Origin: Nymphaea colorata | Taxonomy: Eukaryota > Streptophyta > Magnoliopsida > Nymphaeales > Nymphaeaceae | Direction: 5' to 3' | Length of the DNA stretch: 64,000 nt | NCBI RefSeq assembly: GCF_008831285.2 | Contig: NC_045141.1 | Coordinates: 11,826,106-11,890,105 of the forward strand | Program-made: the position numbers and the translations under genes | Notes under the pieces: model-generated | The model's input: the letters and a program-made list of their open reading frames with translations, nothing else | What the model was told of the DNA's origin: nothing | The model's database searches: none | Part shown: positions 11,973-23,260 of the stretch, piece after piece | How positions within the stretch are numbered: position 1 is the first letter of the stretch | Layout of the letters: each line of letters opens with the position of its first letter

Positions 11973-13170
11973 AAGGGCCTCCCTAATGGTTTTAGGTTCG
12001 GTGTCTGTATTAAGGTTGGCATGAAGGGCGGTAGGCAAAGGATGTTTGGTAGAGGAATATAGATGATAGTCATGGTATCTAGGATTAGGTTGAAGAGTGC
12101 CTACTTGGGATCTTGTAGTCATTTGGTGTGTGCAGACGATTTCTTGAACATGTTCATGGACCTTGACTAACTGATTCAGTATCATGGTTATCAAGATGGA
12201 TGTTTGATTTATTTTCAAGCGAAGGAGGAATGAAACTATTATTGACAGGGTCAACAAAGGTATTGGTATGACTATTCCTTGGGAATCTTTATTTTTTTCT
12301 TTGGAGACTTCTCTTTTGCTTTTGAATGGAAAGTCCTTCTCATTGAATGTGACATGTCGTGTAATGTAGAGCCTTTTGCTGTTCATACTCATGCATGTGC
12401 ACCCCTTGTGTTGAGGAGCATAACCCAAGAATACACTTTGTTCATATTTGAAATCCAATTTCTTTGATTGATAGTCTCGTAAGCAAGGAAAACATTCACA
12501 ACAAAAAAAATTTAAGAACTTGTAATCAGGAACTTTTCTAAAAAGTTTCTCTATAGGAGATTTAAAGTTCAGCACCTTGGTGGGAGTTCAGTTCAAAAGA
12601 TAGATGCCAGTACTAAAAGCGTAACTCCATAGATTTTTTTGGAACGTTTGCTTCAGCCATGAGAGCCAAACCTGTTTCAACGATCAATCTATGATGTCTT
12701 TCAGTTGTTCCATTTTGTTGTGGTGTATGTGCATGACACACTATGTTCAATGCCACACTCGATCAAGTATTTGGTCAGTGCTTAGAACTCTCCGCCCCAA
12801 TCCGATTGAAAATACTTTATTTTATGTCCTGTAGTATTTTCTGCAAGAGACTTGAAGGCTTTAAAGACACTGTATACATCAGATTTTTGTTTAATCAAGT
12901 AGAACCAAATATACTTAGAGAATCAACTAAAACAACATAATATTTGTGTCCATGCATTCCTTCAATAGGTGCTAGCCCCCATAAATCTGAATAAATCACT
13001 TCAAGAGGAAATTGAACATCATTCATATTTGATCGGAAACGCAGTCTATGATTTTTTCGTTTTTGACATGATTCACAAATGTTAAACACTTTATTGCTAT
13101 AGGGAATATCAGAAGAGTTTAATACACATCTAACGATTGTAAGAGCAGGATGACCCAATCATTTATGTCA
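11973..13170 (-). pseudogene. Copia integrase and integrase-RT linker remnant
   Basis: Element-sense order is GAG-pre-integrase/zinc region with CESCQKRKNHRLRF, then YSDLWGLAPIEGMHGHKYYVVLVD (integrase core), interrupted core segments through about 12580, then the segment beginning MLNFKSPIEKLF with VFLGYAPQHKG. Unlike the element at 16390-22617, the integrase core is represented here. Multiple stops make it nonfunctional. Confidence 0.85.
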
Positions 13171-13379
13171 GTCTTCTAACGAGTCCTTTTTTGAGCTGAA
13201 TGCTTCTCTGCTTGATTGGCCAAGATGAATCTTATACAGTCCATTGCTACTTGTTCCATGATGAAGAACCTTCCCTGTCATCTTATCGTTAATGACACAA
13301 GTTCAAGGAAAAAATTCAAAAATCACATTATTGTCTCTTGCAAGACGTTGAACTGACATTAATTTTTTTTTATTTTAGG

Positions 13380-14600
13380 TACTACCAAAATATCATTTAT
13401 CTTTAAGGAATTAACTTGAGATGATCCAATGCTAGAAATGTGCAAACCTGAACCATTGCCAATTTTCGAAGTGTCACCTCCCTGATATGGACTGTAGATT
13501 GGGAGATTGTTGATGTCGTTTGTCACATGATGCGTATCACCTGAATCGGGGTACCAACACTCGTGGTCTGTACCTTGGGTTGATCATGTATGGCAGCAGG
13601 ACCTGTCCTTTTCTCTTTTAGAAGATTAGTATAAGACCAACAATCATTTGCAATATGACCATCTTTTCCAAGATTTGGTAGACAGGTCGATTATTGTTTT
13701 GAAAAGTGTTTATAACACCCTCTTCCTCGGTTTCTATAGATTGGAGAACGATTATAATTGTCCTGGTTGAAGGCAACATTAGCTGCAGGTTGCAGCTGTT
13801 CACAATTTTGCTCTTTGATTTCCTTAAGATTGGCTTCTTGGATTAATAATAGCCCATGGAGCTCGGTTAAGGTAATTTGATCATTTTGAGTCTCTATATT
13901 GGTGCGAAAAGCAGAATACTCAGAAGGAAGACCCTGTAAGATTTGAAGAATGAGATCATCTTTATCAATAGGTTTGGCAGCTACAGTTAGTTGATGGACA
14001 ATACTCTTTGCTTTGTTAATGAAAGCATCCATGGAGTATGCTCCCTTTTTGACATCTTGGAGTTGACACTTCAGTTGCATAACTCTAGATTTAGAATGAG
14101 CAGCATAGGAGTCTTTAAGGGCTTTCCATACTTTAGGAGAAGACTTTAACCCAATAGTTCGAGTATGAAAAGGTTATGATAGAAAGATTTAATCCAACTT
14201 AAGAAAAGTTGGTCGCGACGCAGCCATTCAGTATACCCTTTATTGACCTCAGTAATGCTTTCTGAATTGAACTTTAGAGGAGCATGTTTACTACCATTAG
14301 TAAATCCCATAAGATAAATTGGTCCTTCCAAATGAGATGGTTTTTTGTTTGTCAACTTAGAAATTGTTGATGGCTATTGGGGTTCTGAAACAAAAGGGAA
14401 TTGGGACTCATTACGAGAGTTGTCAAAGTTTTGTGATGCACCTGATCCCTGTCCTGCCATGGTGTGTTACCAACTAGTTTTTCAGTTGATTGTTGTAAGA
14501 TTTCTGTTGTCGTCGTCCGATGAAGACCCGAGCACACAAGTAGGGGACGCAATTGAGGCTCAGCCTTGTCCAATTTCCGGCAGGGACAACAGCGATGATC
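13380..14600 (-). pseudogene. Copia gag and protease remnant
   Basis: Gag of the UBN2 type: QLKCQLQDVKKGAYSMDAF, ILQILQGLPSEYSAFR, LTELHGLLLIQEANL (13691-14080), with an N-terminal part at 14146-14355 and a start region near 14460. The protease region near 13500-13560 reads WYPDSGDTHHVT, the D-S-G catalytic box. A normal zinc knuckle is not clean. Frames are disrupted. Confidence 0.85.
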
Positions 14601-14864
14601 GATTCGGGCGTTTCCTCAAATTAGCTCCTTCGAAACTTAAACTCCACTAGATTGCTCCAATATTTAACAGAATTTGTTGGGATCAAAGCTCAACAGCAAT
14701 CGCCCTTCGTGGAATGATTTATAGCTGAAATTTCCACCGCCTGTCACAGGAAGAAGATGTCCACGAGCTGTCGTCAGTGAGCCTTCGAAACCTAATTCTT
14801 ACTGAGAAATTGGGGAAAACAGGGGATGCAATGGCAGGCAGCCTTCCAGCGACAGGCGACTCTT

Positions 14865-15270
14865 CAATAATTCGTAGCATCCCAATGGCTGCGCCTAAAA
14901 TTCTGAAAATTGGTAGGAAAATTCTTTAAATGTAGGTGATTCCAAGAAGCCCTTGCTCGACCCTTATTGTCGCCGGAGGTGACAACGCCAGCCAATTTCG
15001 CGGAAGGGTCCAGACAGTCGGACGTTCTGTTCTGCGATTTCTTCAAAACAGCTCAATAGGCAACTCTTCAATAATTTGTAGCTCCCCAATGGCTGAGCCT
15101 AAAATTCTGAAAATTGGTAGGAATAATTTTCAGGTGCAGATGATTCCAAAGAGCCCTTGCTCGACCCTTATCGTCGCTTGAGCTGACAAAGCCGGCCAAT
15201 TTTGCGGCAGGGTCCAGACAGTCGGACATTCTGTTCTACTACTTCTTCAAAACAGCTCAATTGCCCAATG
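14865..15270 (-). repeat. ~195-bp tandem duplication in Copia leader
   Basis: Two copies (about 14866-15060 and 15061-15260) of a unit containing CTCTTCAATAATT, CCTAAAATTCTGAAAATTGG and GGGTCCAGACAGTCGGAC. They lie between primer site and gag in the untranslated leader of the element. Confidence 0.85.
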
Positions 15271-15537
15271 ATCACCCAAATTGATTCAAATCTCGAGCAG
15301 ACGGTGATAGAGATCAACCCAAAGCGAAATCAACATTCAATTAACAAGGGTAAATGCCTCTTGGCATAATCTTCTAAGGGTCTATACTATTGCAGTTGTT
15401 GATAAAATAGAGAGCAACAGAAGGGATAACGAACTCCTTTGTAAGACACTTTGGTTGCAGCATAGATTGTAAACATGGGAAAAGAGGGCAGATCTAAGGC
15501 AGAACCAGACCCATTATTGACGATAGCTCTGATACCA

Positions 15538-15885
15538 TGATAAAAAGGAAGATAAAAGAGGAAGAACACTCAGTTTAACGTAGTTCAGTTCAACGAATGA
15601 AGAGCACTAGATGCTTGCTCTGTTTTTCATTGTTTATTTGTTTCTCTTGTTGTTGTATTTATACATAAAGAGGCATTTGGATTAGAACGATTGTTTCCAT
15701 GATTCTCTCTTGGATAAAGGGAAGTAGTTGTATTTGTGCTGAGTTGTTTGCTCTCTTGATCTTCTCCTTGATTAGTGAGAGATCCTCTTCCGATCTTCTC
15801 TCTTTGATTGATTTTATCTGCATTATGGTTGCTGCCTTGATCTTCTCCGACCTTATCTCTGCTGTCATTATCAAATCTACCAACA
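15538..15885 (-). repeat. 5' LTR of Copia element
   Basis: 348 bp, partner of 10114-10469. Primer-binding site on its left (element-downstream) side at 15526-15537. Confidence 0.95.
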
Positions 15886-15949
15886 CTAGCTGCTTGCTCC
15901 ATTGGCGCATTCTCCATTTAGTACAAACTTTCTAAGCTATCTACAACAC

Positions 15950-16272
15950 CAGGAGTATTTCATAATCTGGTATATGTGATACTATTTTACCGACACCCAA
16001 GAACATTGTCGTAATGAAGTTTTATCGATGTTCACAAAAACAAACTATTACCAATGTTCCTGGATGTCGGTAGTAATCAATGTTTACTTACGTGTTCAGG
16101 GCGTTTGTAATGACCTTACACCAACGCGCTTCTCCCATATGTCAGTGATGTTTTTTGCCGACATTTTCTTCACCTACATTGAATCGAAATGTCAGTAAAA
16201 ACCTTCACCAACGCGATGCCATGTTCCACCTACATGTTTTGGCTTCAGGCAAAGGTTTTTTGTAGTGTTATT
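15950..16272. mobile_element. CACTA-type element end
   Basis: The right end, read on the minus strand from about 16270, is CACTACAAAAAACCTTTGCC, matching plant CACTA termini. Inward there are short subterminal repeats with CCGACA/TGTCGGTA and ACCAACGCG phrases in both orientations, typical of CACTA subterminal regions. The left terminus is not found, perhaps lost or displaced by the Copia insertion at 10114-15885. Confidence 0.55.
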
Positions 16273-16389
16273 CTCCACAACTTTTTACATAAGACTGCAT
16301 CTATAGGCTAAAGAGACCCCCACATGTTGTAGCCTTGCTTGCTTCTGGCATCAGTTTGCCATAGCTACTCAAATATGAGAACCAGTTGG

Positions 16390-16855
16390 TGTTGGGATTT
16401 CATTCCATAACGCAAATACAAAACCAAACGTATATACCCTAAACAGGATCATGCTCATGCTAAATCATTGAATTAAACAAAACCTTAAACTTAAAGCGGA
16501 AGCGTACCTGCTGGTGCACGGGAAGATCGCAGTAGGGTTTTCTAGGGTACGTGCGGCGTGCTTGAGGTCTCTCTCAGATGGGGAAGAGGAAAACCCTAGA
16601 AACCAACGTTTCAGGCAAAACCCTTGCACGACCCCAGGGACCACTACCATTTTATAATAAATGACAATTACGGATTTCACCCATCAAAGAGTCTGTAATT
16701 CCGTACTGGTATCTATACATTTCAAAATTACCCCATACCACCTAAAATGACGTAATATCCCAAAATGCAATCACTTAAGCGGATATTTACGTTAAGAGAG
16801 CCATAATGTCTGAAATTTCTCACAGACATATGTCGGCCCACCAAATAATCTTACA
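16390..16855 (-). repeat. 3' LTR of integrase-less Copia
   Basis: 466 bp, starting TGTTGGGATTTCATTCC and ending ATAATCTTACA on the plus strand. The adjacent 16856-16872 is the purine tract when read on the minus strand. Confidence 0.95.
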
Positions 16856-17249
16856 ATCTCTCACTTGGGCTAAATATGTCTTAATACATTCAGACATGAC
16901 ACAAAACATTAAGAGCTCATAACTGCTATCTTATTAAACGTCATTTCACCAATCTCGTCCGTAATCATATCAACACAGAACCAAAGCGGCTTTCGCTATA
17001 TCAAAATTAGCTAAACCTTCAATGATCACAAATGTTAGCATAACCAATGACATAGATCTGATATAGATGTATAGAATGAGAATTACATGTAATGTGATTA
17101 CAACATGTCTATTCTCAACTGGTCCAACTTTAAAAACCTTATGGAGATCAAATCATAAACACAGAATAGAATCAAAGAACTTTAAACTTTATTCTGCAGA
17201 AAACTGAATATGTGTCCATACATTAGAGCAAACAAAATACAAACTCTCA

Positions 17250-18944
17250 CTAAACTAGCACATCATCCAAGGATAACACCCCCATATGAACAACATGTTC
17301 GTGAAAGACCTTGTGTGTTAAACCCTTGGTAAGCGGATCCACAAATCATAGAGTTTGTCCCAATATGCTCTAAAGACACATGACCATTCTATATCACCTC
17401 TTTAACAGCCCAAAAACTTAATGTCGATGTGCTTCAATTTTGACAAACTGTGGCTGTTATAAGAGTACATGACTGCTGAATTAATGTCACACAACAACCC
17501 TAGTGGTCTTTCTATACCATACATAATGCGCAGCCTCGTGACAAAATTCTACAACCACAAAACCTGATTAGATGTCATTATCTTGACACCCAGCAAAGTC
17601 AGAATCTGAATACCCAATGATCTCCCACTTGTCTGACTTCCTGTATGTGAGCATAACACCTTTTGTTCTTTGTAAATACTTCAATACCCTTTTAGCTGCT
17701 TTCTAATGATCCATAACAGGATCACTTAAGTATCTGCCTAACATTCCAACGATAAATGCAATCCAGATGGGTACAAACCTAAGCATACATAAGGCTTCCC
17801 ACAACAAACGAATAGGGAATTCTTTCCATTTCCTTAAATTTGATTTCACTTTTAGGGCACTGTTTGAGACTAAATTTGTCTCCTTTAGCAACTGGAATAT
17901 CTCTTGGTTTACAATCCTTCATGCTATATCACTGAAGCACCTTATCAATGTAGGCCTTTTGTGATAATCCGAGAATACCCCGAGAACGATCTCAAAATAT
18001 TTGTATCCCCAATACAAAAGATGCACAACCAAAATCCTTCATGTCAAACTTTGTTGACAAAAAATTCTTAGTTTCATGCAATATGCCTACATCATTACTT
18101 GCCAGCAATATATCATCGATATATAAAAAAACTAGAAAGATAAATTTACGCCCACTGAACTTTTGATATACACATTCATTAACCATATTAGTTTCGAAGC
18201 CAAATGAAACTATAACTTGATAAAATTTGTAATACCATTGACAGGAATCTTGCTTTAGCCCATAGATGGATTTCTTGAGTTTGCAAACTATTTTCTTTGT
18301 ATCACCTGAAACAAAGTTTTCTGATTGCACCATATATATCGTTTCATCAATGTCTCCATTTAGAAACGTTGTCTTGACATCCATCTGATGTAGCTCTAAG
18401 TCAAAATGAGCTACAAGTGCCATTATAGTCTTGAAAGAGTCTTTCAACGAAACTGGAGAGAAAGTCTTTGTATAATCAATGTCTTCTTTTTTTTTTTAGT
18501 AAAGCCCTTTGCAACAAGACGTGTCTTATACCTTCTGATGTTTCCTAATGAATCCCTCTTGGTTGTAAATATCCATTTACAACCAATAGGTTTCACACAT
18601 TCAGGCAAGGGAACAACTTCCCATACGTCATTATCCATCATGGATTTTATTTCCTCATTCATGGCATCCATCCACTCAAAAGATTTAGAACTCTTTATTG
18701 CTTGCTGGAGGTTGACAGGATCATTCTCCATTAAGCCCATATCAACATCATGTTCCTGGAGATAGACAAAATCATTTGAAATTGTATTTCTCTTCTCTCT
18801 AATGGATCTCCTCAGTAGCACCTCTACTTGCTTTTCTTGAGGTTGTTGAGTTTGTTCTTCAGTATGTAGATCGACATCATTGCCTTCTTCTGAATAGAGT
18901 GGACTCAGGTCCCTCTTCAAAGGCAATGCTTCTAACCTGAACAC
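17250..18944 (-). pseudogene. Copia RT and RNase H remnant
   Basis: Element-sense order: linker with EEQTQQPQEKQVEV and DPVNLQQAIKSSKSFEWMDAM (18444-18944); RT with LDVKTTFLNGDIDETIYM-type segment, KLKKSIYGLKQ and intact LYIDDILLASNDV (17992-18447); then RNase H in broken frames (17250-17964) with YSDSDFAGCQD-like text. A frameshift at a poly-A tract near 18488-18498 splits the first two frames. The YIDD box is present here but absent in the sister copy at 1-2742. Confidence 0.9.
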
Positions 18945-19864
18945 CTCCCCAAACTCAATATCCTCAAAGAAATTGGCATTTCCCTTTTCAAAGAAAGACT
19001 TACTGAATGGATTATAAAACTTATAACCCCTTAATATTTGTTCATTTTCTCTTTATACATTCAATGCAAACATTAAATTCTGCAAAATCAAGGGACTCAA
19101 GAATTCCTTTTGACATAAGCCTTTATATTCTCTTTTCAGAGATATGTCCTAAGCGTCAATGCCATAACATAGCAGAATATATTTTTGACTAATTTTTTTT
19201 AGTACCACTAAACGTAACATGCAAGGTTTCATTATATGAAGCAACCATATCAAGCAAATAAAGGTTATCGCTACTAGACAAAGAACCAGTGGCAATCAAA
19301 TTTGAGTGCAGAAACAACTTAAATTTACTTCCTCCAAATGAACAATAAGAACCAAACTTGTTCAATGAGGAAATAGGAACCAAATTCTATCTAAGAGACG
19401 GTACCACATAAGTTTCTGTCAAATTCAAATAACAATCAGTCTTCAACAATAACCAAGAAATCTGCTATGGCTTCAACATTCGCCTTCTTGCCATCGCCCA
19501 CATAGATGAATCTTTCAGCATCATTTGACGTTCGACAATTTAGACAGCCTTGCATAGAGATACTTGCGTGAGTAGTAGCAACCGAATCTACCCACCAAGT
19601 GTTTCTGGGTACTGAAGTTAAATTAACCTCAAAACAAACCAAAGTGAAAATTGTACTATTCCTTTCATGACATGTGTGATACTCAGTACAATCCTCCTTC
19701 ATATGACATTCACCCTTGCAAAAGAAGCAGCCTGATAGGCCTTCCTTATGCTTCTTTTGTTTCTTAACGGATGATTGGTCAACTACAACTTCCTTAACAG
19801 TCTTTCTTTTCTTACCTGAAAAAATTGAATCATTTAACTCAGGAATAGTACTCAAAAATTGCAA
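18945..19864 (-). pseudogene. Copia gag zinc knuckle, protease and GAG-pre-integrase
   Basis: 19436-19864 encodes a CCHC-like knuckle CFFCKGECHMKEDC followed by WWVDSVATTHAS, the protease box with D-S-V in place of D-S-G. 19189-19383 continues with LVPISSLNKFGSYCSFGG, and then a LGHISEKRI / CIECIKRK GAG-pre-integrase segment to about 19040. The next recognisable pol text (VFRLEALPLKRDLSPLYSEE) belongs to the integrase-RT linker, so the DDE core is missing. The upstream gag body is not recognisable. Confidence 0.8.
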
Positions 19865-20499
19865 ATATCATATAAGCAGAACTTACTGTACAAAGAACAA
19901 ACCAAAGCATGCTCACAATCAATACATGTACAAAGATGAAACAACAAATATAAATGAATTTAAACACAATGACCCAAAACCCATCACAAGGTACCGGTGC
20001 AACGTTAATACCCAATCTTTGGTTTGAAATACTAACTGCAAGTGGTATTCTTGGTCAAACAACGAGCCTATCTTTGGATTGACTCGCTATTCACATGGAA
20101 ACCTGAAAAATTATCACATATTCATTGCCCTGTATACTTAAACCTGACCAAGCAACAATCCTCCTTTGGATTGATCATTGCCCGCATGGATCAAGTATAC
20201 TATCATCTAATGTTTAAAACAGGCAAATTCGTACAACAGAGGTCACTTTGGCGACATAAAATACAAACTTACTCATTTCAAACAACAGACATAGCCAAAG
20301 ATCAAATTCATAATCCAAATATTCATCTAAAGTACACCCACAAATTTAAAACATGCAAAACATGATACATGAATTAAATTTACATACAAAATTTACCATT
20401 CATTGAATCTGAAAACTTGAGGCATAAACCAAATTACATACAAATTTTCCCTACATTAAATCCAAAACCAAATGGTTTAATAAAATAGGCCCAAAAGAG

Positions 20500-21260
20500 T
20501 CCAAAATATTATGAACCGGTACCATAATCGTGCTTAAGAGGGTAAAGAACCACTGAATCGGTCTTAAAATTCCCTGTATCGGTCTTAAACCACAACTAAA
20601 ACACCCACATAGCCCTAAACAGTGTTGAACCGATCAAAAAATTGGACGAACCGGTCAAAAAACAGACCGTATCGGTTCTAAAACCCACTGAACCGGTTTA
20701 AAAATGGCTAAAACCAGTTTCAGAACTCAATGAACCGGTCTGAAAAGCCCGAATTGGTTCGAAAACTAACTGAACCGGTCTAAATATCAAGTGAACCGGT
20801 TTGAAAATGCCCGAATCGGTTCGAAAACTAACGGAACCGGTCTAAATATCAAGTGAACCGGTCTGAAAATGCCTGGATCAGTTCGAAAATCAACTTAATC
20901 GGTTCTGAAATGCTAGAATCGGTTCCAAAAACTGAATGAACTGGTTCTGAAAAGCCCTGAATCGGTCCGAAAATGGTTCGAATCGGATCTGAAATGAATG
21001 AACCGGTCCCAAAATGGTCTGAATCGGATCTGAAAGGTCCGAACCAGTTCTAAAACTGAATGAACCGGTCCACCAAATGTCCGAATCGGTTCCCCAAAGG
21101 TGTGAACCGGTCTAAAAGGGTACGAACCGGTTTGAAAACCAACTGAACCGGTTCAGAAAAGATCTGAATCGGTCTCAACATGTCCGAACCGGTTCTGAAT
21201 CGAGTTGAATCGGTCTGAAACTGAATGAACCGGTTCGATTCTTTTCAAAAACCGGTTTGA
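20500..21260. repeat. degenerate (G)AACCGGTT tandem array
   Basis: Roughly thirty diverged copies of a 20-30 bp unit built around ACCGGT (often GAACCGGTTC, GAATCGGTTC or GAACCGGTCT) with A-rich spacers such as TGAAAA. Adjacent larger units also repeat: the phrase CTAAATATCAAGTGAACCGG occurs twice near 20780 and 20843. It lies in the leader of the Copia element at 16390-22617. Confidence 0.9.
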
Positions 21261-21369
21261 CAATAATGAACCGTTTTTACAAAAGTTAAACCGCATGGAT
21301 ATGGGTCGGGTCCGACAGGACCCGACCTGGTCCGAAAACTTAAACGCAGGTGAGCGGGGTGGCAAAAGA

Positions 21370-22065
21370 TTTTATTTTATTATTTTTTTTTTTTTAAACT
21401 GATGGTCCGGATCGGGTCTGTCAGGAACCGACCCGGTCCGACCCACTGCCTCCCGCTCGACGGCTCGCAGGCAGCGAAACCGCCGCTCGCCCTGCCAAGC
21501 ACCAAACGGCAGGCGAACGGCGAAATCACCTCCGGTGGGCCTCTGGGGGCTTGGGTCGGCGCCGGCGGGCAGCACGGCGCCGTCGGGCGACGGGGAACTC
21601 CCCGGGCAGTGGAGATATGGAGGTGGGTGCCGGAATCCGACGAGCCCCTTCTCTCGTTCCTTTGCCTTTTCCTTCAGAAGCCGAAAAAGGAAACGGCGGG
21701 ACGGAGGTGAGTGGACGCCGGTCATCGCCCGAAACAGCCGTCGCAGCCCACCTTGCCGCCATAACGGCCGGCCCCACGCCAGCCGGTGCTCCTCTGACGC
21801 CCCTCCCTGCCTTCCCTTTTCCTTCTTCTTCCTCTGATGGCTGCGAGCCTCGACAGACGACATGGGTTCACCGGCAGGCCACCCAACAGCGTGGGTGGCC
21901 ACCGGTGGGTCGCGCTAGGATGGCTGGAAGTCATCCGTCGCCTTCCGGCGACAGACGCCGCCCAAGACCGGCCGTCCTTTGTGTTCTCAGGCGACTGCAA
22001 CGGAAGCCCGACGGCTTCCTGCTTGCCCACCGCAAAATTTTTTTTTTTTGAAAACAAGCCGAAGA
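21370..22065 (-). other. GC-rich Copia leader
   Basis: Strikingly GC-rich compared with its AT-rich neighbours. It supports overlapping long open frames on both strands (for example 21372-21902 minus, 21551-22051 plus), rich in Arg, Pro, Gly and Ala. No domain is recognisable, and open frames in all directions are expected of GC-rich DNA with few stop codons. It follows the primer site of the element, so I read it as untranslated leader or captured sequence, not a gene. Confidence 0.65.
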
Positions 22066-22137
22066 GAAGGAAGGAACATCTGAATGGGAAGACGCACAAA
22101 ATAATTCAAAAATTCAATGAATCAACAATGAGCATGG

Positions 22138-22149
22138 GCTCTGATACCA
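22138..22149 (-). promoter_or_regulatory. primer-binding site (tRNA-Met)
   Basis: Minus strand TGGTATCAGAGC, complementary to the 3' end of initiator tRNA-Met, two bases downstream of the 5' LTR. Confidence 0.92.
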
Positions 22150-22151
22150 AT

Positions 22152-22617
22152 TGTTGGGATTTTATCCCATAACGCATATACAAAACCAAACATATATACC
22201 CTAAACAGGATAATGCTCATGCTAAATCATTGAATTAAACAAAACATTAAACTTAAAGTGGAAGCGTACCTGAATCCATCTGATCACGGGAAGATCGCAG
22301 TAGGGTCTTTCAGGGTACGTGCGGCGCGGTCTCTCTCAGATGGGAAAGAGGAAAACCCTAGAAACCAACGTTTCAGGCAAGACCCTTGCAGGACCCCAGG
22401 GACCACTACCATTTTATAATAAATGACAATTACGGATTCCACCCATCAAAGAGTCCGTAATTCCGTACTGGTATATATACATTTCAAAATTACCTCATAC
22501 CATCTAAAATGACGTAATATCCCAAAATGCAATCACTTAAGTGGATATTTACGTTAAGACAGTCATAATGTCTGAAATTTCTCATAGACATATGTCGACC
22601 CACCAAATGATCTTACA
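22152..22617 (-). repeat. 5' LTR of integrase-less Copia
   Basis: 466 bp, same length as 16390-16855 and highly similar, bordered by the GTTGG duplication. Confidence 0.96.
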
Positions 22618-22639
22618 GTTGGCTCTAGGGGTGGACTTA

Positions 22640-23260
22640 GATAACCAAATCAACTTCCTCCAATATAATCAGTCCTCTTGATCTGATATTTTCGAGAATC
22701 TGCTTCCTGGATTTGACCGCTTGGTAGCCATTTTTCTAACACAAGAAGTCAGTACGAGCAAGATTACTGCAACCAGACTGCTGAAAGAGTTGTTGGGAAT
22801 CCTCATCAAACTCCCCAAATCGAACCACAACATCTGTAACAGAGACATTTATAGTCCTTTGAATAGAAATCTGATCATTGCCATGTAGATTATCTATTAA
22901 AATCTGATCTCACCAAGGCTCGATCCAAAATCTGGCAGATTCACCAGATCTCACGTCCCTGTAGATTCCTAGACTAATCATTTTCGCATGTGTAAATGTC
23001 CAGGCAATCTTCTTGTTGAGATATTTCTTCCTGCAATAAGAGGCTCATTGCCCTGATGAGTCCAGATAAGCAATGATAGATTCATTCAATTCAGCCTTTT
23101 TTATTCCGAACCCATCGTCTTGAACAACCAAAGAAAGAAAAGGAGGTGGAGGAGGAGGCAACGCCAATACTTCCACAACCATCCGATAAAGGAAAAAGAA
23201 ATAAAACATGAAACATAAAAATATACAAGCATAAGTGTAGCCCATGGGGAGCTGCACTTA
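22640..23260 (-). pseudogene. LINE-type ORF2 C-terminal fragment
   Basis: The minus-strand reading with several stops contains SLGIYRDVRSGESARFWIEPW followed by NVSVTDVV. This resembles the region after RT in plant L1-type LINEs (VGNG-x-FW-x-D-x-W). Weak but positionally consistent over about 70 residues. A proline-rich run near 23130 is probably not part of it. Confidence 0.45.

Larger units (their letters stand above)
10114..15885 (-). mobile_element. full-length Copia element, target duplication CTAGC
   Basis: Minus-strand Ty1/Copia element, 5,772 bp. LTRs are 10114-10469 (3' LTR in element sense) and 15538-15885 (5' LTR). Target duplication CTAGC is at 10109-10113 and 15886-15890. The primer site TGGTATCAGAGC (minus strand, 15526-15537) abuts the 5' LTR. 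A purine tract (minus-strand reading of 10470-10482) abuts the 3' LTR. Domain order in element sense is leader, gag, protease, integrase, RT, RNase H. All ORFs are broken, and the LTRs differ by substitutions and an indel, so the insertion is not recent. Confidence 0.97.
16390..22617 (-). mobile_element. Copia element without integrase, target duplication GTTGG
   Basis: Minus-strand Ty1/Copia element of 6,228 bp with two 466-bp LTRs (16390-16855 and 22152-22617). A perfect 5-bp target duplication GTTGG is at 16385-16389 and 22618-22622. Primer site TGGTATCAGAGC is at 22138-22149 on the minus strand, two bases from the 5' LTR. In element sense: GC-rich leader (about 21370-22060), ACCGGT-type repeat array (20500-21260), gag zinc knuckle/protease (19436-19864), GAG-pre-integrase, then RT and RNase H with no integrase core between. 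Probably non-autonomous and moved in trans. Confidence 0.96.

Noticed and set aside
15627-15935. Frames in the right-hand LTR of the CTAGC Copia
   Set aside because: The same frames occur in the left LTR; they are LTR sequence, not genes.
20500-21260. ACCGGT array as a CRISPR or origin iteron array
   Set aside because: Units are degenerate, lie inside a Copia leader with defined LTRs and target duplication, and no associated genes exist.
21372-22099. Several 100-176 residue frames as possible genes
   Set aside because: They overlap on both strands in GC-rich retrotransposon leader and show no domain; stop-poor DNA explains them.
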